Positions 1 through 5,266 of a stretch of DNA of 9,103 bases are shown here, piece by piece. The DNA is from JANQRV01 sp964533785 (GTDB lineage: Bacteria > Bacteroidota > Bacteroidia > Chitinophagales > Saprospiraceae). The translations under genes were made by a program, and so were the position numbers. The stretch is from positions 1 to 9,103 of the forward strand of contig CAZHNG010000276.1 of NCBI GenBank assembly GCA_964533785.1, in the 5' to 3' direction. Every line of letters starts with the position of its first letter. Within the stretch, counting starts at the first letter, position 1. Under the pieces are notes generated by a model. The model ran no database searches. It was not told where the DNA came from and saw only the letters and a list, made by a program, of their open reading frames with translations.

Positions 1-76
1 AAAATTGATATCCATTGAATATCAGCGTTTTGTTGTCTAAAATCTAGCGTCTAGCATCTAGCGTCAAAAGTCCAAT
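1..76 (+). repeat. Left arm of a long imperfect inverted repeat with a heptamer array
   Basis: Bases 1-60 match the reverse complement of 9021-9080 at 56 of 60 positions (mismatches at 16, 33, 55 and 56). The match resumes at 68-76 after a 7-base insertion relative to the right arm. The arm has two parts. Bases 1-32 are a head with a small hairpin (TGATAT at 6-11 pairing with ATATCA at 19-24). Bases 33-74 are six tandem heptamers of pattern NNNTCTA: TTGTCTA, AAATCTA, GCGTCTA, GCATCTA, GCGTCAA, AAGTCCA, the last two degenerate. No reading frame is present. The repeat starts at the first base of the window, so it may extend further left. It is probably an intergenic repeat family of the host genome, but only two good copies are visible here. 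Confidence 0.9.
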
Positions 77-92
77 AAACTTAAAAAATGTA

Positions 93-118
93 AAATTCCA
101 CGAAATTTTGTGGGATTT
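93..118. promoter_or_regulatory. Strong hairpin upstream of the DJ-1-family gene, with alternative pairing partners
   Basis: Bases 93-105 pair with 106-118 as a nearly continuous stem around CCACGAAATTTTGTGG, with two G-U pairs in RNA (102/109 and 97/114). The segment CACGAAAT (99-106) can instead pair with ATTTCGTG (115-122), and CCACGAAA (98-105) with TTTCGTGG (132-139), so three mutually exclusive hairpins are possible. On the minus strand the stem is followed by a T-rich run, which would suit a terminator in that direction. On the plus strand there is no clean T-run. It lies about 85-110 bases before the start codon at 205, so it could sit in the leader or belong to an upstream gene outside the window. 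Function is unknown. Confidence 0.5.
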
Positions 119-204
119 CGTGCTTTGGTGTTTTCGTGGCTATTCAATTGACAATCATTTTAGAAATTGTTTTCATATAAAAATTCCGACTTAAAGCATT
201 AAAA

Positions 205-789
205 ATGAACCAACTACAAGTAGGCATTCTAATCTTTAACGAAGTTGAAGTCCTGGACTTTGCCGGCCCTTTTGAGGTCTTTTCATTGGCCGAAAAAGGT
301 GGTGAAAAAGTATTCGAGGTAACTACCGTCGCTGAGACAAAGGAAATGATTTTGGCCAGAAACGGTTTAAAAGTAGTCCCAGACTTCCAGTTTACTGATC
401 ATCCCGATTACGATATCGTCATTATTCCCGGTGGTTACGGAGCAGAAGAAATTGAAATTAGAAATGCCAAAACCCTTACTTGGATCAAGGAACAGTACCA
501 AAAAGTGGATATGCTAGCCTCTGTTTGTACCGGTGCTTTACTGTTGGCAGAATGCGGCCTATTAAATAATAAAAAGGCGACTACGCATTGGATGGACCTT
601 GACCGATTGGAAACTGAATATCCAAATGTACAGGTAATCAGGAATGTAAAATTCGTGGATGAGGGAAAAATCTTAACCGCTGCCGGAATTTCAGCGGGAA
701 TTGTCCTGTCATTTCACATAATAAAGCGATTATTTGGCCCTGAATTGGCGAAAGATACGGCGAAAAGGATGGAATATGATATTAGATAA
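205..789 (+). CDS. DJ-1/PfpI-family protein (isonitrile-hydratase-like glutamine amidotransferase-like fold)
   Basis: A 194-residue single-domain soluble protein of the DJ-1/PfpI superfamily, with no signal peptide or membrane segment. The N-terminus (FNEVEVLDFAGPFEVF, residues 11-26) and the nucleophile-elbow region ASVCTGALLLAECGLL (105-120) place it near isonitrile hydratase (InhA) and the amidase-like domain of AraC-type regulators. The Asp and Cys-Thr pair important in InhA appear to be present as D18, C108 and T109. THWM (127-130) and AGISAGIVLSF (160-170) are typical of the group. There is no helix-turn-helix domain, so it is not a full GATase-AraC regulator. It ends at MEYDIR, earlier than my recollection of InhA, which has a short tail beyond this point. 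The actual substrate cannot be read from the sequence; alternatives are a glyoxalase/deglycase or another hydratase. ATG at 205 is preceded by an A-rich stretch and no Shine-Dalgarno. Its stop codon lies 2 bases from that of the convergent M23 gene. Confidence 0.92.
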   Translation: MNQLQVGILIFNEVEVLDFAGPFEVFSLAEKGGEKVFEVTTVAETKEMILARNGLKVVPDFQFTDHPDYDIVIIPGGYGAEEIEIRNAKTLTWIKEQYQKVDMLASVCTGALLLAECGLLNNKKATTHWMDLDRLETEYPNVQVIRNVKFVDEGKILTAAGISAGIVLSFHIIKRLFGPELAKDTAKRMEYDIR

Positions 790-791
790 GT

Positions 792-2183
792 TTATTGTCC
801 CAATACCGGCACCCAGCCCATCACCCCTTTATTATCCTGGACGAACTGGTAGCTCCCGTTTTTGCCGATCACGAAAACTTCTTCCTCTGGTCGAACAACG
901 GATACCGGCGCAGCCTCTGAGTAGGGAGATTTCAGAAGTTCAGTAGTCTCGTCCAGCGTGACCTTTGCTATCGTACGGTCAATATCTTCCAGATTATTGA
1001 AAAAAAGGTAACCGGAACGTCCGTCCGGGCTGCGCACCCGGTACCAGGCTTTGCTGGCAGCGATAATCTCCAGGGGCAGGTGACGATTGAGAGTGGCCAG
1101 TGTAATACTTCCCCGGCTTTGCGGGGCGGTCATCAGCGGGGCATTATTCAACCGCACTCTCACCAGTCTTCCCAAACGGGCGGTATCAACAAGAATAGCC
1201 GGCACTTTTTTCGATTGAAAAGCTACGAAAGGATAAGGGTCGATAGCACCGTATCCCCGCCGGTAGATGCCCAGGTGAAGATGAGGAAGGGTATTGCGGG
1301 CATTACCGGTATTCCCTACCAAGCCGATCGTATCTCCGGCTTTCACCCATTGTCCTTCTTCTACCAGTTGGCTATCCAGATGAGCGTAGTAGATCGACTG
1401 GTACCTCAATGTATCGTAAAGCCACACTTGTTTACCGCCACGTCCCCGCTCCCTCACCCTCCGAGCCCATCCATCGGTAGCAGCTATCACCGGCGTACCA
1501 CGGCGTGCGAAGATGTCAATGCCTTTATGAATGCGCTTACCACCCTCGCGCGGATCACCGAAAACGCTCCAAATATCACGATTGGCCTTACCACTTACCG
1601 GAAAGCTACCATATATCGGTTGTACAAGCAATTGCAAGTAAAAGCGGCACGAAGTAAGCAATTCGGGTTGTATCCGCAACAGGTAGTTTCCATCCTTTTT
1701 CACTTCGTAGGCCAGGCTATCCGTCTGGTAGTTTTCTGCGCTGAATAAATGTTCAAAATTGGTCGTACTATCCGTTGGTTCTATTTGAAATAAATCCACA
1801 AAAAATAACACACTATCGGGTCCGGAAACCAGGTTTATTTGCAGCAGTTCCCCTCTTTTCAACTCCATGCGATAACTAAGAGCAGCCGGAACTTCGGCTC
1901 TAAAATATCCCGTTTCCTGAAATGGAGGTACTATGAGAATACTGTCTTTTAATGCTAGTACCCCCGCCGACCTCCATGACCTGGTCATTTGCGTCTGCCC
2001 CAAACCATTGGAATCCAAAGCAGCAAGATAGGCTTCGCGTGGTGTCCGTTCAGGTTCAGGTAGAGAAGTATCAAAAACTTTGTCCTGATTGCAGGAGTAT
2101 AATACCAATATTAGAAATGAGGAAGTTATTAGTATGGCCAGAGGGCAACGCCTACATTCTAATAAACGGGGAGGTTTCTTCAT
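792..2183 (-). CDS. M23-family (LytM/NlpD-type) metallopeptidase lipoprotein with C-terminal SH3-like domains
   Basis: A 463-residue envelope peptidase predicted to cut peptide cross-links of peptidoglycan. A basic N-terminus and a hydrophobic segment (about 14-29) end in the lipobox LYSC, so C31 should be lipidated after cleavage. Residues about 75-190 look like a beta-rich domain resembling pre-peptidase C-terminal sandwiches, which is a tentative call. The M23 domain spans about 200-318. Zinc ligands are H219 and D223 (IHKGIDIF) and H303 (PHLHLGIY), with H268 (YYAHLD) and H301 as the catalytic histidines. All are present, so it should be active rather than an EnvC/NlpD-type degenerate activator. 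Two SH3-like segments follow (about 338-400 and 407-463, the second ending GVMGWVPVLGQ), probably for wall binding. It lies 52 bases downstream of the GH9 gene on the same strand and is probably co-transcribed. No clear ribosome binding site precedes the ATG at 2183-2181. Confidence 0.94.
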   Translation of the reverse strand: MKKPPRLLECRRCPLAILITSSFLILVLYSCNQDKVFDTSLPEPERTPREAYLAALDSNGLGQTQMTRSWRSAGVLALKDSILIVPPFQETGYFRAEVPAALSYRMELKRGELLQINLVSGPDSVLFFVDLFQIEPTDSTTNFEHLFSAENYQTDSLAYEVKKDGNYLLRIQPELLTSCRFYLQLLVQPIYGSFPVSGKANRDIWSVFGDPREGGKRIHKGIDIFARRGTPVIAATDGWARRVRERGRGGKQVWLYDTLRYQSIYYAHLDSQLVEEGQWVKAGDTIGLVGNTGNARNTLPHLHLGIYRRGYGAIDPYPFVAFQSKKVPAILVDTARLGRLVRVRLNNAPLMTAPQSRGSITLATLNRHLPLEIIAASKAWYRVRSPDGRSGYLFFNNLEDIDRTIAKVTLDETTELLKSPYSEAAPVSVVRPEEEVFVIGKNGSYQFVQDNKGVMGWVPVLGQ

Positions 2184-2235
2184 AAAACATTGTTATACAG
2201 TAATTTTGAAATTGATAATGACCCTCTTAGAAACA

Positions 2236-3942
2236 CTACCGGTTGGCCTCCAAAAATCCCAACACATAGACCAGGGGCGCATTCCAATTCAAGCAGATCT
2301 CATTGGAGGCATAGCTTTCTACCTGATCAACGTAGCATTTCATGGCAGGAGCATTGCGTGGATATTCAACACCTTCGCCGGCATCTTGTTTGCTAAGGTT
2401 AGGTCCACCGGCCAGCAAACCAGGCACGGGCGCTTCAATACCATCCGCTTCACTCTGGCGGTGGTGGATGTGCATTGGCGTTTTGTCGCCAAAGCCGGTA
2501 AGGAAACTGTATCCTGTAGCATTCTTGCCAAAAATATAGTCGGTAATTTCCTGCATGCCCGTAATATAACGAGCATCCAGGGTTTGCCGGTACGCGTGTG
2601 CCAGGATCATAGCAGCGTTCATCAAATCGCTGTTGGAACCCCATTGAAACCTGGCTGCGGGCTGGCGGTAGGGATAGCGGTCTATTTTCTGCATCACTTC
2701 ATTGGCGACGGTCAATACAGCTTGTTTTAAATTCTGTACGTAATTATTGGGCAAAGAAGCAGTAGAACCCAGTATGGTAAAAACCCCCATATTTCCCATA
2801 AATCCTTTCCATCCATCTCCCGTCTGAAAGCGCACAAAAGGCGGATTGCCCAGCAACCAGCCTAAACTGGCCGGCGATTCATTGGCAACGTATAATTCCG
2901 TAGCTGCCCAAAACCACTCATCTTCAAAATCATCGTCACCGTATTCCCCCGTAGCAATATCTTCCGGATTGCGATAGGCTACTTCCGGATTTTCGATAGC
3001 CCAATCCCAGGCATCTTCAGCCGCTTGCAGGCATTTATTCGCAAACTCGGGATCTATCTCCCGGAAAGCACGGGAGGCTTTGGCCATACAGGCGGAAAAA
3101 TCAAGCGAGGCAGCAGTGCCCTTTCCTACTACATAGCGTTGACTAGTGGCTTCCTGTGGCATCACCATTCCTTCGAAGTTTTTGGCCGTAATTTTATGGA
3201 AACAACCACCGTCTTCATCCTGCATCGTCAACAACCATTCCAGTTCGTAGCGAATTTCATCGAGCAGATCACTGACGCCGTTTCCGCTTTCCGGAATATT
3301 AGTGTCATCACCAACCAAATCCGGATACTGTTCGTAAAGCGCTAATAGCTGTCCGGTGGAGAAAGCACCGTTTACGGTATATTTATTATAATCACCGGCA
3401 TCATACCATCCTCCGGGAGAGGCATAGGTGCCACCCGTTTTTCCCGAAGAAGGATGAAACTGTAACTCGGTATCGGGATGCGCCATCGGTCTTGCCCACT
3501 GACCGGCATGCTCTTGCGATAACGGAGTAGACATGCGCTGGTAATAAAAGCCTTTTAATGCCCCTAAAAATGCAGATCGATAAAGGTTTTCTTTGACTTC
3601 AAAGGGATGGGAATAGCCCAATTCCCGCGTATAAATGCGATAGGTTCCAGGCTCCGTAAAATCGCTAAAATCGCCTAAGCGGGCTCTTTCTTCCGCTAAC
3701 TCCCAATAGACAACGTCTCCAAATTCGCCGGTGAAAACGATTTCCAAAGCCTCATCAACCAAGTAAAAGGTAGTAGCATTTTCATCGATCACAAAAAACT
3801 TCTTGGCACCATCGGGATAATAGCCCAATTGATTGACCCGGATCTGTTCCGACAGGTTTTCTTCTACGGGAGGAAAGGAAGGTTGACAGGAAGACAAGAA
3901 CAACAATAAACAAGGAAAAATGAACAGTAGGTATTTTAGCAT
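2236..3942 (-). CDS. Glycoside hydrolase family 9 lipoprotein with N-terminal CelD-type Ig-like domain
   Basis: A 568-residue secreted beta-glycanase. MLKYLLFIFPCLLLFLSSC is a lipoprotein signal with lipobox LSSC (C19). I start at the ATG at 3942-3940. The open frame continues upstream to a TTG at 3984, but that codon sits inside a promoter box and would put 14 polar residues before the signal. Residues about 33-116 form the Ig-like CelD_N domain (IRVNQLGYYPDGAKKFF to SHPFEVKE). The (alpha/alpha)6 catalytic domain spans about 120-565. Catalytic features are GGWYDAGDYNKY (D181, and D184 as base), HIHHR (H491-R495, substrate site) and SNEICLNWNAPLVY with E548 as acid. The acidic residue six positions before E548 is Glu (E542), where I recall Asp in many members. 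Family 9 includes endoglucanases, mixed-linkage glucanases and exo-glucosaminidases, and the substrate cannot be decided here. No carbohydrate-binding module or SusC/SusD genes are nearby. The M23 gene follows. Confidence 0.93.
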   Translation of the reverse strand: MLKYLLFIFPCLLLFLSSCQPSFPPVEENLSEQIRVNQLGYYPDGAKKFFVIDENATTFYLVDEALEIVFTGEFGDVVYWELAEERARLGDFSDFTEPGTYRIYTRELGYSHPFEVKENLYRSAFLGALKGFYYQRMSTPLSQEHAGQWARPMAHPDTELQFHPSSGKTGGTYASPGGWYDAGDYNKYTVNGAFSTGQLLALYEQYPDLVGDDTNIPESGNGVSDLLDEIRYELEWLLTMQDEDGGCFHKITAKNFEGMVMPQEATSQRYVVGKGTAASLDFSACMAKASRAFREIDPEFANKCLQAAEDAWDWAIENPEVAYRNPEDIATGEYGDDDFEDEWFWAATELYVANESPASLGWLLGNPPFVRFQTGDGWKGFMGNMGVFTILGSTASLPNNYVQNLKQAVLTVANEVMQKIDRYPYRQPAARFQWGSNSDLMNAAMILAHAYRQTLDARYITGMQEITDYIFGKNATGYSFLTGFGDKTPMHIHHRQSEADGIEAPVPGLLAGGPNLSKQDAGEGVEYPRNAPAMKCYVDQVESYASNEICLNWNAPLVYVLGFLEANR

Positions 3943-3981
3943 GATTATGATTTTGGAAAGGTTTTCTTGAATCGTATGGCC

Positions 3982-4011
3982 CAAAAATATGGAATATCTG
4001 ATAATTGAAAA
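3982..4011 (-). promoter_or_regulatory. Candidate Bacteroidota-type promoter for the GH9-M23 unit
   Basis: Read on the minus strand, TATTTTTG at 3989-3982 is a perfect match to the Bacteroidota primary-sigma -7 consensus TAnnTTTG. A T-run (TTTT, 4011-4008) lies 18 bases upstream, an approximate match in sequence and spacing to the -33 TTTG element. Transcription would start near 3976, giving a leader of about 34 bases to the ATG at 3942. The box overlaps the TTG at 3984, which argues against that codon as the translation start. Confidence 0.5.
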
Positions 4012-4169
4012 GACCCTACTGGTTTCTTTTGTAGAACCTGGCTAATACAACCTTACATCCATTCTGTCGCTCCTTTTCTTGGATGACAAACAACTAACTA
4101 TCATTTATCTTCAGTTTTTCACCCTTCATCGAATTGTTTACGATAATGATTTATTAATTTCAAATCTTT

Positions 4170-4185
4170 AAGTAAGTAAGTAAGT
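4170..4185. repeat. Tetranucleotide tract (AAGT)4
   Basis: Four perfect AAGT units run directly into the palindrome at 4181-4192, whose left half is formed by the last unit. Such tracts can change length by replication slippage. Four units is short, so variability is a possibility and not an expectation. Confidence 0.7.
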
Positions 4186-4192
4186 GCACTTA
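4181..4192. promoter_or_regulatory. 12-base perfect palindrome TAAGTGCACTTA, possible operator
   Basis: TAAGTGCACTTA equals its own reverse complement. It lies about 100 bases before the ATPase start and about 240 bases before the GH9 start, in the divergent region. A dimeric repressor such as a GntR- or TetR-type protein could bind such a site, but no regulator gene is present in the window to pair it with. Chance occurrence in an AT-rich region is possible. Confidence 0.3.
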
Positions 4193-4276
4193 TGATTACT
4201 GAAAGGCCACACTCAATCCTCTAATTCTCAAATCCCGCAGTAAATGGGTGATAGCCTAGCGTCTGTAGTCTTATAC

Positions 4277-4284
4277 AAGGAAAG
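4277..4284 (+). promoter_or_regulatory. Purine-rich ribosome binding site of the ABC ATPase gene
   Basis: AAGGAAAG lies 8 bases before the ATG at 4293 and is followed by an A-run. It is the only Shine-Dalgarno-like sequence found before the genes of this window and supports the chosen start. Confidence 0.5.
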
Positions 4285-4292
4285 AAAAAAAT

Positions 4293-5177
4293 ATGGAATT
4301 AACGATCAACCAACTATCGAAAACCTATCCAAATGGTGTCCAAGCCTTAAAAGAGGTCAATATGCAAATACCAACAGGTATGTTTGGCTTACTGGGACCC
4401 AATGGTGCCGGTAAAAGTACCTTAATGCGCATATTAGCGACTTTGCAGGAAGCCGACAGCGGTGAAGTTACTCTCGGTGAGATTGATGTCCTTAAGGATA
4501 AGGAAGCAGTCCGCAGGGTGCTGGGCTATTTACCCCAGGAATTTGGGGTATACCCACGTATGTCAGCCTTAAGTATGTTGAACCACTTTGCCGTTTTAAA
4601 AGGAATACCCGCCGTACATCGTAAGGACGTAGTGCATCACCTTCTCCACCGCGTAAACCTATGGGATCATCGTAAAAAGTCAGTAAGCAGCTATTCCGGA
4701 GGGATGCGCCAACGCTTTGGTATAGCCCAAGCCTTATTGGGTGACCCCAAACTGATTATTGTTGATGAACCTACAGCTGGTCTGGACCCCGGAGAGCGCA
4801 ACCGGTTTTATAATCTCCTTTCGGAAATTGGTGAAAATGTCATCGTCATTTTGTCCACCCATATTGTGGAGGATGTGCATGAATTATGCTCCAACATGGC
4901 CATTATTAATCTGGGAGAAGTGGTATACACCGGCTCTACTCAAGCTGCGCTGGAAACTTTACAGGGAAAAGTCTGGAAAAAAGTGATTACCAAAGCAGAT
5001 TTGGAAGCATACGAAAATCGTTACCGGGTCATTTCCAGCAAACTGGTTGCCGGGAATCCCATCATCCACATCATTAGCGATGAGGATCCCGGCGAGGGCT
5101 TTCAAATGGCCGAAGTGGGCCTGGAAGATGTTTTCTTCACTAAAATTGCTAATCACTCCGCTTCCGTTGAAGCCTAA
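4293..5177 (+). CDS. ABC transporter ATP-binding protein (CcmA/DrrA-like)
   Basis: A 294-residue cytoplasmic ATPase that would power the membrane protein encoded just downstream. All nucleotide-binding motifs are intact: Walker A GPNGAGKST (35-43), Q-loop Q82 in LGYLPQEFGVYP, signature SGGMRQ (135-140), Walker B LIIVDEP (154-160) with catalytic E159, D-loop AGLDP (162-166) and switch histidine H190 in STHIVED. The order and wording (ATLQEADSGEV, IAQALLGDPKL) are those of the CcmA/DrrA class that pairs with ABC-2 permeases. About 75 residues follow the ATPase core (about 215-294, ending GLEDVFFTKIANHSASVEA), a typical short accessory tail. It is the first gene of a two-gene unit. The 89 bases to the permease start contain no evident terminator. 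Only one ATPase gene is present, so a homodimer is expected. Confidence 0.95.
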   Translation: MELTINQLSKTYPNGVQALKEVNMQIPTGMFGLLGPNGAGKSTLMRILATLQEADSGEVTLGEIDVLKDKEAVRRVLGYLPQEFGVYPRMSALSMLNHFAVLKGIPAVHRKDVVHHLLHRVNLWDHRKKSVSSYSGGMRQRFGIAQALLGDPKLIIVDEPTAGLDPGERNRFYNLLSEIGENVIVILSTHIVEDVHELCSNMAIINLGEVVYTGSTQAALETLQGKVWKKVITKADLEAYENRYRVISSKLVAGNPIIHIISDEDPGEGFQMAEVGLEDVFFTKIANHSASVEA

Positions 5178-5266
5178 AATGATGTAATAGAATAAAAGTA
5201 CATAGATGTCATTGCTCCGCTACACCTATGCTCCTTTGATCCTATATTCCAACAAAAAAATCGAAT

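Larger units (their letters stand above)
3943..4292. other. Divergent intergenic region between the GH9 gene and the ABC transporter operon
   Basis: This 350-base AT-rich stretch has no plausible coding frame. It must hold promoters for both directions. On the minus strand, a good Bacteroidota -7 box lies close to the GH9 gene. On the plus strand, I see only weak candidates, for example TTG at 4134 followed 18 bases later by TAATTTC at 4155, so the ABC promoter is not placed. The region also holds a (AAGT)4 tract, a 12-base palindrome, a faint heptamer-like trace at 4252-4272, and a purine-rich ribosome binding site before the ATPase. Confidence 0.75.

Noticed and set aside
148..181. TTGACA (148-153) with TATAAA (176-181) as a sigma70-type promoter for the DJ-1-family gene
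   Set aside because: The spacing of 22 bases is too long for a sigma70 promoter and neither element fits the Bacteroidota consensus.
734..946. 70-residue plus-strand frame overlapping the end of the DJ-1-family gene
   Set aside because: I considered it as a frameshifted continuation of the DJ-1 protein. Its sequence after the overlap is the antisense of the M23 SH3-like region and resembles no DJ-1 tail.
1080..1748. 222-residue open frame on the plus strand opposite the M23 gene
   Set aside because: Its translation has no family motif and low-complexity character, while the minus strand encodes a complete M23 enzyme with all catalytic residues. It is a shadow frame.
2089..2730. 213-residue plus-strand frame spanning the GH9-M23 junction
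   Set aside because: It covers the antisense of two genes and their gap, has no recognisable domain, and the GH9 catalytic motifs lie on the other strand.
4240..4250. GTAAATGGGT shared between the divergent region and 8911-8920
   Set aside because: A 10-base match is expected many times by chance within 9 kb, and the flanks do not match.
5178..5266. Possible terminator or promoter between the ATPase and the permease-peptidase
   Set aside because: I found no stable stem with a T-run and no good promoter box. The two genes are better read as one unit.
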